From: Pontibacter anaerobius
GTDB lineage: Bacteria; Bacteroidota; Bacteroidia; Cytophagales; Hymenobacteraceae
Assembly: GCF_026241195.1 (NCBI RefSeq)
Contig: NZ_JAPFQO010000003.1
Span: 186,001-250,000 of the forward strand
Length of the DNA: 64,000 nt
Direction of reading: 5' to 3'
The notes beneath the pieces are model-generated. The model was not told the origin of the DNA, did not search any database, and worked only from the letters and a program-made list of their open reading frames with translations. Each line of letters opens with the position of its first letter. The stretch's first letter is position 1. Made by a program: the position numbers and the translations under genes. Below, one piece after another: positions 17,691-25,745 of the stretch.

Positions 17691-17747
17691 ACAAGTGTAA
17701 TAAATCACTATTTTTACCTTTGTTTTTAAAACAAGCGTAAAGTTTAC
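17691..17747 (+). promoter_or_regulatory. Promoter and possible operator upstream of the Fic gene
   Basis: TACCTTTG at 17715-17722 fits the -7 consensus TAnnTTTG. It is flanked by two direct repeats, ACAAGTGTAA (17691-17700) and ACAAGCGTAA (17731-17740). The second overlaps the palindrome GTAAAGTTTAC (17737-17747), which ends 7 bp before the ATG. This could be a repressor site. The rest of the spacer from 17473 is AT-rich and has no gene that I can see. Confidence 0.5.
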
Positions 17748-17754
17748 CCTCGTT

Positions 17755-18876
17755 ATGGCTCCATTTCACAGAGAAAAACCTTATAATGATTTGCCCCTGC
17801 TTCCTCCGGAGGTAGACCTGGAAACAAAGGAGGTCATGCGAAAGACTGTTAAGGCAAGCAGGGCCTTAGCGCAGTTGAACGGCGCTATCATCAACCTACC
17901 CAACCCAAGCCTTTTCCTAGACACTATCCATTTGCAGGAGGCCAAGGCAAGTTCTGAAATAGAGAACATTATTACCACCAATGATGATCTCTATAAATCG
18001 GTAGTTGCCGAAAAGAAGTATGAATCTACGGCAGCAAAAGAGGTGATAAGCTACAAAGAGGCTTTGTGGTACGGCCTGGAAAAGCTCAAAGAGCGGCCCT
18101 TCATCACAACAAACCTCTGTTTAGAGATCATGCAATGCATAAAGCAGAACACCTCGGGTATCAGAGCCACACCGGGCACGACCTTATCCAACACGCAGGG
18201 TGAAGTAATCTACACGCCGCCGGCAGGGAAAGCAGTAATACGCGAGAAACTGGCAAACCTGGAGCGCTTCATTAACGAGGAAAGCACCCTAGACCCGCTC
18301 ATCAAAATGGGCATAATGCACTACCAGTTCGAGGCTATACACCCGTTCATAGATGGCAACGGGCGAACAGGGAGAATCCTGCTTCTGCTCTACCTGAAAA
18401 TGGAGAAGCTGTTGGAAGTGCCCGCGCTATACTTAAGTGAGTATATCATCCATCATAAGGCGGCTTACTATCAGAAGCTAAGAGCTGTTACGGAAGCAGG
18501 AGACTGGGAGGGCTGGATACTCTACATGCTGGACATGATCGAAAAAACAGCTACCAGCGGACTTGAAAAACTAGAGGAGATCATGGCCGTTATGGAGGCC
18601 ACCTCGGAAGAAATCAAGGAGAAACTGCCCAAAGTATACTCAAAAGAGCTGATGGAAATCTTGTTCAGACTGCCCTATACTAAACGCCAGTTTCTGATCG
18701 ACGCGAACATGGGAACACCAAAGACTGTGGGGAATTACCTGATAGCGCTTGAGCATGAAGGTTTTTTAAGGGCAACTAAGGTAGGAAAAGAAAAACTCTA
18801 CCTAAACCAGCGGTTAATGGAAGTACTGGAGAACAAGGAAAAAGCACGAAAGCACAACACCAGCTATTGTGCATAA
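17755..18876 (+). CDS. Fic family protein with N-terminal inhibitory helix (class II)
   Basis: 373 residues. The core motif HPFIDGNGRTGR (196-207) matches HPFxxGNGRxxR, so the catalytic His and the ATP-binding anion hole are intact. The inhibitory helix motif [ST]xxxE[GN] is at residues 66-71 (SSEIEN), in the N-terminal Fic_N domain; its Glu normally blocks productive ATP binding. A winged-helix-like C-terminus follows (RQFLIDANMGTPKTVGNYLIALEHEGFL). Fic enzymes of this layout transfer AMP to target proteins and often regulate themselves. Here the C-terminal DNA-binding-like part and the upstream repeats suggest self-repression. The target is unknown. Confidence 0.92.
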   Translation: MAPFHREKPYNDLPLLPPEVDLETKEVMRKTVKASRALAQLNGAIINLPNPSLFLDTIHLQEAKASSEIENIITTNDDLYKSVVAEKKYESTAAKEVISYKEALWYGLEKLKERPFITTNLCLEIMQCIKQNTSGIRATPGTTLSNTQGEVIYTPPAGKAVIREKLANLERFINEESTLDPLIKMGIMHYQFEAIHPFIDGNGRTGRILLLLYLKMEKLLEVPALYLSEYIIHHKAAYYQKLRAVTEAGDWEGWILYMLDMIEKTATSGLEKLEEIMAVMEATSEEIKEKLPKVYSKELMEILFRLPYTKRQFLIDANMGTPKTVGNYLIALEHEGFLRATKVGKEKLYLNQRLMEVLENKEKARKHNTSYCA

Positions 18877-18933
18877 ACGCACCATAGCCCAACCGTTGTG
18901 TAATATTAGATAAATGAACTTTAATATAAAGCT

Positions 18934-19278
18934 ATGAAGAACGTTTTGCCGAATTTTGTTTTAGCCATCTTTTTATTCATGAATTTTGGCTGTGATAAGG
19001 GAGAAGAGGTTTCCTGTGTTGATGATTGCTCAGATACTTATCTTAAACAAAATGGTATGGTTAGATATAAGGGAGAAGAATTGGATTGTAAGGACTTTCC
19101 GAGCTTATATGAATACCAAAATAAACAATACTATGTATTAGGAAATAACTGCGCTGACATAGCAATCAATCCAACCGATTGTGATGGCAACTCACTTTGT
19201 AAGAGTGGAGATTCGAAATCATGCAGTACATTTTTTGAGAATGCCAAATACATCGGTATAGTGGGTATAGAAAATTGA
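18934..19278 (+). CDS. Cys-rich lipoprotein, AT-rich gene
   Basis: 114 residues. A hydrophobic signal segment ends in the lipobox MNFGC, and the next residues (DKGEE) are charged, as in lipoproteins exported to the cell surface in this phylum. The mature part has about eight Cys residues (VDDCSDTY, LDCKDF, NNCADI, TDCDGNSLCKSGDSKSC), so disulfides or a metal site are likely. I do not recognise the family. The gene is visibly richer in A and T than its neighbours and uses many AAA, TTA and AAT codons, which suggests recent acquisition together with the Fic gene. Confidence 0.6.
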   Translation: MKNVLPNFVLAIFLFMNFGCDKGEEVSCVDDCSDTYLKQNGMVRYKGEELDCKDFPSLYEYQNKQYYVLGNNCADIAINPTDCDGNSLCKSGDSKSCSTFFENAKYIGIVGIEN

Positions 19279-19400
19279 ATCACACCTTTCAACAATACCA
19301 TTACGTTAGCTTCGCAACAGTTTAGGCTAGTACGTTGCAAAAGCTAACAGCTCAACCAAGGCCATTTCATTCCTAAACCCAAATAATCAAATCAAGCCAA

Positions 19401-19961
19401 ATGAAAAAGATAGTTTTAGACCTGGCAGTAACCCTCGACGGCTTTATTGAAGGGCCTAATGGAGAAATTGACTGGTGCATCATGGATGATGACATGGACT
19501 TGGAAGGCTTTCTTTCAGGTATCGACACGATCTTCTACGGTAGAGTTAGCTACGATATGTGGGGAAATTACCAACCTGGCTCAGACGCAAGCGAAGCAGA
19601 GAAGTCTCTTTGGGCAGCTGTTCATTCTAAAAAGAAAATTGTCTTCTCCAGCCAGCAGCGGCAGGACGCTAATGCTACCTTTATCTCTTCTAACATACCC
19701 GCAAAGGTTGCCGAAATCAAAAAGCAAGGCGGTAAGGACATCTGGTTGTATGGTGGAGCAAGTCTAATCACAACTTTCATCCAGCACGGAATGATTGACG
19801 TTTACAGGATCTCCGTTCATCCAACTGTACTAGGTGCAGGCAAACCCCTCTTCGCTAACCTTAAAGACAGGATAGACCTTCAGTTAACAGAAGTCAATAG
19901 ATTTAAATCCGGGGTAGTTCAGCTCATATACGAGACTAAAAGTATAGAATCGAGCAACTAA
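19401..19961 (+). CDS. Dihydrofolate reductase family protein (RibD C-terminal fold)
   Basis: 186 residues with the RibD_C/DHFR-like family motifs: MKKIVLDLAVTLDGFIEGPNGEIDW at the start, then IDTIFYGRVSYDMWGNY, KKKIVFSSQ, GGKDIWLYGGASLITTFI and HPTVLGAGKPLF. Such proteins bind NADPH and are often called 'dihydrofolate reductase family', but most are not true DHFRs. The substrate is unknown. It has 120 bp of spacer on its 5' side without a clear terminator and seems to be independently expressed. Confidence 0.88.
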   Translation: MKKIVLDLAVTLDGFIEGPNGEIDWCIMDDDMDLEGFLSGIDTIFYGRVSYDMWGNYQPGSDASEAEKSLWAAVHSKKKIVFSSQQRQDANATFISSNIPAKVAEIKKQGGKDIWLYGGASLITTFIQHGMIDVYRISVHPTVLGAGKPLFANLKDRIDLQLTEVNRFKSGVVQLIYETKSIESSN

Positions 19962-20035
19962 CCAAGTACTTACACTCTGTAGCATCCTCTCTTATCGGTG
20001 CAAAACAAAACACCCGCAGTCTGTATTAGCGTTAC

Positions 20036-20500
20036 ATGTTAAAACCAATGCTCAGAAGTATAGCAAACAAGCCTCATTGGTTCCTGCTTTTGTTGATCCC
20101 GGTTATCCTGTTGCTCGTGCTAACCAAGACTGGAAGCACTGTGGATGTTCAGTTACATGATACATATCTTGTCATAGCCCCTTTACATCTTGGCTTGTTT
20201 CTTTCATCCTTCATATGCGGCTTAAGCGGATGCTACTGGCTGGTAAGGAAAAAGAAGCTAATAAATTGGATAACCGTAACGCATGTAATAGCTACAGGTA
20301 TAGGCTTTTTTATTATAACTGTACTTGCACTCACACCAGAAGTACAGAGCAGCTTATCAGGTGTCAACTATTTTAGTTCTGACTACTACCAAACAATACT
20401 CGTGGCTTTATCTTTAGTCATACTAATAGGGTTATTTAGCCAAGTTATGTTTGTAGCGAACTTTACTATAGGAGTGATAAGAAGCAAGAGCAAACAATAA
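20036..20500 (+). CDS. Small membrane protein resembling a cytochrome oxidase subunit I segment
   Basis: 154 residues with four predicted membrane helices (about 16-32, 49-67, 80-100, 122-145). Helix 2 is preceded by VDVQLHDTYLVIAPLHLGLFLS. This closely resembles the heme-ligand segment of heme-copper oxidase subunit I (LHDTYYVVAHFHY...), but the second conserved His region is altered to APLHLG. The rest of subunit I is missing. It is therefore either a small, separate family that shares this segment or a remnant. The function is unknown. An in-frame ATG four codons later is an alternative start. Confidence 0.6.
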   Translation: MLKPMLRSIANKPHWFLLLLIPVILLLVLTKTGSTVDVQLHDTYLVIAPLHLGLFLSSFICGLSGCYWLVRKKKLINWITVTHVIATGIGFFIITVLALTPEVQSSLSGVNYFSSDYYQTILVALSLVILIGLFSQVMFVANFTIGVIRSKSKQ

Positions 20501-20547
20501 GCCCCCACAGAAGCTGCAGAGGCTTAAACTTAACTTAGCTATAGGTA

Positions 20548-21135
20548 TTACTTAATAATCTTGCTCAGGCCCACCACCACGGCGGCCACTCGGATAGCGT
20601 CGAAGATGCGTGGCTCGGAGGTACCAAGGTGCATCACGGAGGCCTCGTGCGAGGCAACGCAGCGCTCGCAGCCGTTGATGGCCGAGATGGCCAGGCTCAT
20701 CAGCTCGAAGAACTCCTTGCCCAGCACCGGCTTCATCATGATATTCATCTTCACGCGGGCAGGCAGCTGCTCATACACCTCCTTGTGCGCGAAGTGACGG
20801 AAGCGGTACAGGATGTTGTTGGTGGCCAGCAAAGAGGCGCAGGCAATGGCCTCAGCCACCTCGCCCAATTCAGCGCCGTTCTCCAGTGCCTTATCTTCAA
20901 AAGCCTTCACCAGCACGTCGTTTTCCTCGTTAGCCGCCGCTGCCAGGGCCAGCAAATAAGCCTCTTTTATACTTAGGGCTTCACCGCCCAGGGCGCTTTT
21001 CAAGTTCATGCGCAGGTCGCGCAGGTAACGCGACTCTGTGTCGGCTAGTTTTTCCAAGGTCGAGAAGTTGCATTCTTCCGGTAAGCCGAGGTCTTTTAGT
21101 AAATCTATCTTAGTTTCTTGTGTTGCAGTCAGCAT
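20548..21135 (-). CDS. AhpD-like / carboxymuconolactone decarboxylase family protein
   Basis: 195 residues with the all-helical AhpD-like fold. The redox motif CxxCxxxH is present (CERCVASHEASV, at about residue 162), followed by the conserved helix RIFDAIRVAAVVVGLSKII. AhpD proteins reduce or assist the peroxiredoxin of the same cluster. Here the peroxiredoxin gene lies directly upstream on the same strand, with a hairpin between them, and OxyR lies beyond, so the gene is part of the peroxide defence. Confidence 0.88.
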   Translation of the reverse strand: MLTATQETKIDLLKDLGLPEECNFSTLEKLADTESRYLRDLRMNLKSALGGEALSIKEAYLLALAAAANEENDVLVKAFEDKALENGAELGEVAEAIACASLLATNNILYRFRHFAHKEVYEQLPARVKMNIMMKPVLGKEFFELMSLAISAINGCERCVASHEASVMHLGTSEPRIFDAIRVAAVVVGLSKIIK

Positions 21136-21185
21136 AATAAGGGTGATTAAGGGTGCTTTAGTTTGGTTGGATTCAAAACTAAAAG

Positions 21186-21245
21186 GAAGTATGGCGGCGA
21201 GCGGCCAGACAACAGGAGATCATTCCGGCCGCCGCGCCATACTTC
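21186..21245 (-). terminator. Long imperfect hairpin between peroxiredoxin and ahpD-like genes
   Basis: The segment GAAGTATGGCGgcgaGCGGCC pairs with GGCCGCcgCGCCATACTTC about 20 nt later. It has no long U tract on the minus strand. It may be an attenuator or mRNA stabiliser giving different levels of the two products. Confidence 0.5.
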
Positions 21246-21289
21246 TGTCTAAATGAACATATATGTAAAGTGCGCAGAGCGCGTGAAGA

Positions 21290-21847
21290 TTAGGCTTCGA
21301 TGGTTTCCTCGCCTTTCTGCCAGTTACAAGGGCAAAGCTCGTCGGTCTGCAGGGCGTCCAGCACGCGCAGCACCTCAGCCACGTTGCGGCCTACGTTCAG
21401 GTCGTTCAGGCTTACCCAGCGGATGATGCCCTGCAGGTCCACGATGTAGGTAACGCGGTATGCCACTTTCTCCTCGGCCTGCAGAATGCCCAGTTCCTCT
21501 GCCAGCGACTTGGAGGTATCGGCCAGCATCGGGAAGCGCAGGTTGCGCAGGTCCTCGTGGTCGCGGCGCCAGGCGGCGTGCACAAACTCCGAGTCGGTAG
21601 AGGCGCCGATCAGCATAGCGTCGCGGTCGCGGAACTCGTCGTAGTTCTTGTTGAACTCGGCAATCTCGGTAGGGCACACAAACGTGAAATCCTTCGGCCA
21701 CCAGAACATCACCATCCATTTGTCGCTGGCTTTGTGGTCCTCACTGGTGATCTCGTAAAACTCCTTGCCTTTCTCGATGGATACAACGGCCTGCTTCTTA
21801 AACTCCGGGAAAACGGATCCAACGGATAAAATTCTATTCTGAGTCAT
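21290..21847 (-). CDS. Peroxiredoxin (AhpC-type, 2-Cys)
   Basis: 185 residues. The peroxidatic motif is FVCPTEIAEF (Cys about residue 57) and the resolving Cys lies in ELCPCNWQKG near the C-terminus. WWPKDFTFVCPTE and RVTYIVDLQGIIRWV are typical of AhpC-like enzymes. It reduces hydrogen peroxide and organic peroxides, probably with the AhpD-like protein encoded next to it as the electron donor. The neighbours dps and oxyR suggest OxyR control. No AhpF gene is in the window. Confidence 0.93.
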   Translation of the reverse strand: MTQNRILSVGSVFPEFKKQAVVSIEKGKEFYEITSEDHKASDKWMVMFWWPKDFTFVCPTEIAEFNKNYDEFRDRDAMLIGASTDSEFVHAAWRRDHEDLRNLRFPMLADTSKSLAEELGILQAEEKVAYRVTYIVDLQGIIRWVSLNDLNVGRNVAEVLRVLDALQTDELCPCNWQKGEETIEA

Positions 21848-21876
21848 TTTTAAAGTATAAGGGTGAATTGTGTTTT

Positions 21877-21908
21877 AAAAGTATGGCTGCCCATGCAGCT
21901 TATACTTT
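21877..21908 (-). terminator. Terminator between dps and peroxiredoxin
   Basis: AAAGTATGGCTGC and GCAGCTTATACTTT form a stem with a CCAT loop. It contains the heptamer AAGTATA/TATACTT in its arm and lies 21 bp after the dps stop codon. Confidence 0.65.
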
Positions 21909-21929
21909 GGTAAGTCTTATGTCTGATTT

Positions 21930-22403
21930 TTAGCTCAGGAAGGCGCGCAGCATCCAGAGGGTCTTCTCGTTTTCGTGGATGTCCTCACTGATGAGGCTCA
22001 CGGTGCCCTCGTCGCCGGTCTCGGCGGCCAGCTTCAGGATCTCGCGCTCCAGGTCGAGCAGGGTGCTCAGGTTCTGGTGCGTGGCCGTCACGGTTTCTTT
22101 GCCATCGCTCAGGTTGGCGGCCTCTTTTATACTTGACAGGCGCAGGTAATCCGTGAATGTATGGAGCGGTTGCTGTCCGATAGTGAGGATGCGCTCGGCA
22201 ATGGCATCAATCCTGGCAAGGGCGGTATTGTAGAGCTCCTCAAACTTCTCGTGTAGCTGAAAAAAGTGTACGCCCTTAATGTTCCAGTGGAAGCCGCGCA
22301 GGTTCTGGTAGTATAAATGGTAGTTGGCCAGCAACTCGTTCAGCTTCTCCGCCACCTGCTTGCTGTCTTCTTTCTGTAATCCTATATTCGATAGCTTTTC
22401 CAT
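21930..22403 (-). CDS. dps: Dps family DNA-binding ferritin
   Basis: 157 residues from the ATG at 22403 (MEKLSNIGLQKEDS). A longer frame starting at 22472 would cross the operator and is unlikely. Dps signatures are present: NYHLYYQNLRGFHWNIKGVHFFQLHEKFEELYNTALARIDAIAERI, containing the His, Asp and Glu ferroxidase ligands shared between subunits, and a C-terminal helix with EDIHENEKTLWMLRAFL. It oxidises Fe2+ with hydrogen peroxide, stores iron and protects DNA. It is divergent from oxyR, and both genes share an inverted-repeat control site. Confidence 0.93.
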   Translation of the reverse strand: MEKLSNIGLQKEDSKQVAEKLNELLANYHLYYQNLRGFHWNIKGVHFFQLHEKFEELYNTALARIDAIAERILTIGQQPLHTFTDYLRLSSIKEAANLSDGKETVTATHQNLSTLLDLEREILKLAAETGDEGTVSLISEDIHENEKTLWMLRAFLS

Positions 22404-22441
22404 ATTCCTATTTTGTCTGTTATTGTGCTTTCTTGTTGCTA

Positions 22442-22520
22442 CAAAGGTCATGGGTTTTGCTATATCTATCAAATCGATTGTTTTTATACTTTGATAGATG
22501 TAGTTTATAAAGTATATTTG
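22442..22520. promoter_or_regulatory. Shared dps/oxyR control region
   Basis: A perfect inverted repeat has arms ATCTATCAAA (22464-22473) and TTTGATAGAT (22490-22499), spacer 16 bp. It resembles OxyR sites built of ATAG/CTAT elements. The right arm supplies TTTG (22490-22493), exactly 19 bp before TATATTTG (22513-22520), a full Bacteroidota promoter for oxyR. The left arm supplies TTTG on the minus strand, 20 bp before GACCTTTG (22449-22442), a near-consensus promoter for dps. One dimer on the repeat would cover both -33 elements. Confidence 0.75.
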
Positions 22521-22574
22521 TCTATACCTGAAGTATAAGTTGCAGAGAGCTTTAGGCTGATAAAGGAATATGGG

Positions 22575-23513
22575 ATGACACTAGTACAGTTAGAATATCT
22601 GGTGGCTGTAGACACCTACCGCCACTTTGCCACCGCTGCAGAGCATTGCTTCGTGACACAGCCTACTTTAAGTATGCAGTTGCAGAAGCTGGAGGAGGAG
22701 CTGGGCGTGCAGCTGTTCGACCGCAGCCGTGTGCCGGTGCGGCCAACCGAGCTGGGCAAGGAGATCATCGCGCAGGCGCGCGTGGTGCTGGCCGAGAGCA
22801 AGAAGATACAGGAGCTGGTGCAGAACCAGAAGCTGGAGCTGAGCGGAGAGCTTCGCATCGGCGTTATCCCGACGCTGGCGCCTTACCTGATTCCGCTCTT
22901 CATCACGGGTTTTCTGGAGAAGCACCCGCAGGTGCGGGTAGTGGTGCAGGAGCTGCTGACCGATGAGATTGTGGAGAAGCTGAACCACGAGCTGCTGGAC
23001 GTGGGCCTGCTGGTGACGCCCTTGGGCAATAAAAGTATAAAAGAACTGCCACTGTTTTATGAAGCCTTTGTAGCCTACATCAATCCCAAGCACCCGTTGG
23101 CAAAGCAGCCCCGCATTGCCGCCGACGAGCTGGACCTGAGCGAGCTGTGGGTGCTGAACGAAGGCCACTGCTTCCGGAGCCAGGTGCTCAACATCTGCAA
23201 CCGCGGGGGCAGCGCTGATGCGGGCAGCCACCTCGACTATAAAAGCGGTTCGCTGGAGACGCTCAAACGCATTGTGGAGACGCAGCATGGCCTGACGCTG
23301 CTGCCGGAGCTGTCGGTGCTGGAGATGCCGGAGGAGAAGCGCAAGCTGGTGCATGCCTTTGAGGAGCCGCAGCCGCTGCGCGAGGTGAGCCTGGTGGTGC
23401 ACCGCAGCTTCCTGAAGAAAAAGCTGATTGAGGCGCTACGGCAGGAGATTGTCAGCTGCATTCCGGAAAGTATAAGAAGTCGCGAGAAGACGAAAGTGGT
23501 GGCGATAAAGTAA
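22575..23513 (+). CDS. oxyR: LysR-type peroxide sensor OxyR
   Basis: 312 residues. The N-terminal LysR helix-turn-helix (TLVQLEYLVAVDTYRHFATAAEHCFVTQPTLSMQLQKLEEELG) is followed by the periplasmic-binding-like sensor. The OxyR redox pair is visible in GHCFRSQVLNIC (Cys at about 199 and 208), which forms a disulfide on contact with hydrogen peroxide. It is the likely regulator of dps, the peroxiredoxin and the AhpD-like gene, and of itself, because the promoter lies in the shared operator. The stretch IVETQHGLTLLPEL is also typical of OxyR. Confidence 0.94.
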   Translation: MTLVQLEYLVAVDTYRHFATAAEHCFVTQPTLSMQLQKLEEELGVQLFDRSRVPVRPTELGKEIIAQARVVLAESKKIQELVQNQKLELSGELRIGVIPTLAPYLIPLFITGFLEKHPQVRVVVQELLTDEIVEKLNHELLDVGLLVTPLGNKSIKELPLFYEAFVAYINPKHPLAKQPRIAADELDLSELWVLNEGHCFRSQVLNICNRGGSADAGSHLDYKSGSLETLKRIVETQHGLTLLPELSVLEMPEEKRKLVHAFEEPQPLREVSLVVHRSFLKKKLIEALRQEIVSCIPESIRSREKTKVVAIK

Positions 23514-23595
23514 GGTAGAAAGTAGAAAGGTAAAAAATACCTCGCAGTGTGCGCGGCTCCTGCGAGCGTCTGGCAGATGTAAACAGCTTTAAACT

Positions 23596-24573
23596 ATGAA
23601 AAAAGTACGGTGGGGGATAATTGGCTGCGGCAACGTGACGGAGGTAAAAAGCGGTCCAGCCTTCAATAAGATTGACAACTCTGAACTGGTGGCCGTTATG
23701 CGCCGCAATGGAGCCAAAGCAAAGGACTATGCCGAGCGCCACGGTGTGCCCAAGTGGTATGATAATGCCGAAGCCCTGATCCACGACCCGGAGGTAGACG
23801 TCGTCTACATCGCCACTCCGCCAGACTCGCATGCTGCTTATACGTTGCAGGTAGCCGCCGCCGGTAAGCCGGTGTACGTGGAGAAGCCGATGGCCCTGAA
23901 CTATGTGGAGTGCCAGGAGATGATAACTGCCTGTGAACAGGCCGGTGTGCCGCTATTTGTGGCCTTTTACCGCAGGAGCCAGCCTGCTTTTAATAAAGTA
24001 AAGGAGCTGCTGGAAAGTAAGGCTATCGGAGATGTTCGTTTCGTGAATATCAAACTGTACCAGCCTTTGCAGCCGGAACAGTACCAAGGTAGCATGCCTT
24101 GGCGCGTGCAGCCCGAGATTTCCGGTGGCGGCCTTTTTCACGACCTGGCTCCCCATCAGCTCGACATACTTGATTATATACTTGGTCCAATCGCTTCGGC
24201 GTCCGGGCAAGTAACTAACCAAGCTGGATTGTATGAGGCGGAAGATCTGGTAATGGCACAGTTCAGGTTCGGGAGCGGTGTGCTGGGCAGTGGCGTCTGG
24301 TGCTACAGTGTGGCAGAGCAGCAGCAGCAGGATTGTATCGAAATAGTGGGCAGCGCAGGTCGTATCACCTTCCCGACTTTCGCCAAAGAGCCTATTCGCC
24401 TGGAAACTGCAGCAGGCACGGAGGAGTTTCTGCTTCCGCCACCGCAGCACGTGCAGCAGCCTTTTATCCAGTCTATTGTGGAGGAGCTAACCGGAAAAGG
24501 CAAATGCCCTGGCTCAGCCGTGTCAGCCGCTCGTACCTCCCGAGTGATGGACCAGATAGTGGGGAGGGAGTAG
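23596..24573 (+). CDS. Gfo/Idh/MocA family oxidoreductase
   Basis: 325 residues. The N-terminal Rossmann fold binds NAD(P) (VRWGIIGCGNVTEVKSGPAF), followed by VDVVYIATPPDSHAAY and GKPVYVEKPMALN (family EKP motif). The C-terminal part has the dimer/substrate fold with GGGLFHDLAPHQLDILDYILG, whose His and Asp are the probable catalytic residues. Such enzymes oxidise or reduce sugars, inositols and related compounds. The exact substrate cannot be deduced. The gene lies 82 bp after oxyR on the same strand, so read-through is possible. Confidence 0.9.
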   Translation: MKKVRWGIIGCGNVTEVKSGPAFNKIDNSELVAVMRRNGAKAKDYAERHGVPKWYDNAEALIHDPEVDVVYIATPPDSHAAYTLQVAAAGKPVYVEKPMALNYVECQEMITACEQAGVPLFVAFYRRSQPAFNKVKELLESKAIGDVRFVNIKLYQPLQPEQYQGSMPWRVQPEISGGGLFHDLAPHQLDILDYILGPIASASGQVTNQAGLYEAEDLVMAQFRFGSGVLGSGVWCYSVAEQQQQDCIEIVGSAGRITFPTFAKEPIRLETAAGTEEFLLPPPQHVQQPFIQSIVEELTGKGKCPGSAVSAARTSRVMDQIVGRE

Positions 24574-24618
24574 GTTGGTGGTTTGATCTCGCAGTGTTCG
24601 GGCGATAAAGAAAGTATA

Positions 24619-25116
24619 ATGCCAGCGATGAAAGAAAGTTTGAGCAATACTGACAGGTGGAGAATCTGGCTTGAAATAAAGCAGGATCTGGTTGGCTATG
24701 CGGCCACAGGTTTGGTAAGGGTTATTCTAACGGTTGCTCTCATCATCTTCTTTCTGCAGAAAGGCGTAGGAACAGATCGCATCGCCCTGCTTGTTCTTTT
24801 GCTCTGCCTTGCGTCTGTTGGGGGACTTTTCCTCTTGATAAGGCGCTATCTCCTGGATCTGTTTAATGGCACTAAGTATGTGTACCTGGGCAAGATCACC
24901 GATAAGGCAACCAGAACTCATTGGGGCTGGCATGGCAACCCTGCCGCCGATGCTACCTCCCAACCAAACGTAACGGAGTTTGTGCTGGCAGTTGATGAAA
25001 AAGAAGTGAAAACAGAGCAAAGCCTGTATGAATTGTTGGGGATAGGAGACAACGTATGGGTGCACATCGCGCCAGTAAGCAGACTTATACTTGCTTTAAG
25101 AAGGGAGAACGCCTGA
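24619..25116 (+). CDS. Small membrane protein, unknown function
   Basis: 165 residues from the ATG at 24619 (MPAMKESLSNTD). The frame is open further upstream, but no better start signal is seen. Two hydrophobic helices (about 34-51 and 58-77) are followed by a soluble C-terminal part of about 85 residues with alternating charged and hydrophobic segments (KYVYLGKITDKATRTHWG...EFVLAVDEKEVKTEQSLYELLGIGDNVWVHIAPVSRLIL). The order membrane hairpin, then a beta-rich domain, resembles small cytoplasm-facing sensors or binding modules, but no family is recognised. Confidence 0.55.
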   Translation: MPAMKESLSNTDRWRIWLEIKQDLVGYAATGLVRVILTVALIIFFLQKGVGTDRIALLVLLLCLASVGGLFLLIRRYLLDLFNGTKYVYLGKITDKATRTHWGWHGNPAADATSQPNVTEFVLAVDEKEVKTEQSLYELLGIGDNVWVHIAPVSRLILALRRENA

Positions 25117-25166
25117 ATCAGGATATACAGGATGAGAGGAAAGACAGGATTTTCTGCAACACCGGG

Positions 25167-25610
25167 GCCAACCACCCCCTGCCCCCTCCTTGGCTAAGGA
25201 GGGGAGTCTTGCAGAAGCTTCATTATCCGAGGCTATCGAAAATTGATCCCAGTCTTCATGTTGAGCGCCTTGTGAGATTCCGGTGCCCGTGAGGGCATTG
25301 CGACGCAGGAGCAAAGGAAGGGAACACAGCGCGATGCGGGAAGACGAGGCCTCCCGGCCTTGAGGGAGCCAAAGCCAGAGGTGAAGCGATAGGTTGGTAG
25401 GGCTGCGGATAAACGGAAGCTAGAAAGAATAGCTTGCGTCTAGTTGTTGGAAGCAGTTAATATATAATCAAAGTATAAATATGGCTCTGCGAGCCAGTTG
25501 AGTTGCAAACTCAACATTATAATAGGACACGAGTTGCAAACTCGCGCCAGCAATAACACAAGTATAAAGTATAAATACGCGGACAAAGATGTCCGAAACA
25601 GCAGTAGGGA
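25167..25610 (+). repeat. Dispersed structured repeat, copy C
   Basis: C-rich module and core as in copies A and B, with diverged stems: hairpin G (25347-25360) is AGGCC/GGCCT instead of AGCCC/GGGCT, H1 (25482-25496) is GGCTC/GAGCC, H2 (25497-25515) has GTTGAGTT/AACTCAAC and H3 (25530-25544) is CGAGTT/AACTCG. All changes keep pairing. A further hairpin, CGGACA/TGTCCG, lies at about 25580-25595. It sits between two convergent genes and encodes no protein. Confidence 0.8.
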
Positions 25611-25693
25611 AGGGAAAGGAGTAGCCACAAGTATAAAATATGGTTTACCCCAAACCACTCTCATACCTTTAATCGCTGCAAGCTTTCAAAACA

Positions 25694-25730
25694 AAAGAGG
25701 CTGCTCTTTGCGGAGCAGCCTCTTTTTATA
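25694..25730 (-). terminator. Terminator of sucD
   Basis: The arms AAAGAGGCTGCTC and GAGCAGCCTCTTT are perfect (13 bp), with a 6-nt loop. Both sides carry A/T tracts, so it can end transcripts from either direction. TATACTT abuts it. Confidence 0.85.
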
Positions 25731-25745
25731 CTTTGCGAAGTATGG

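Noticed and set aside
22404..22472. Upstream extension of the dps gene
   Set aside because: The extra 23 codons would overlap the operator and promoter; family alignment supports the start at 22403.
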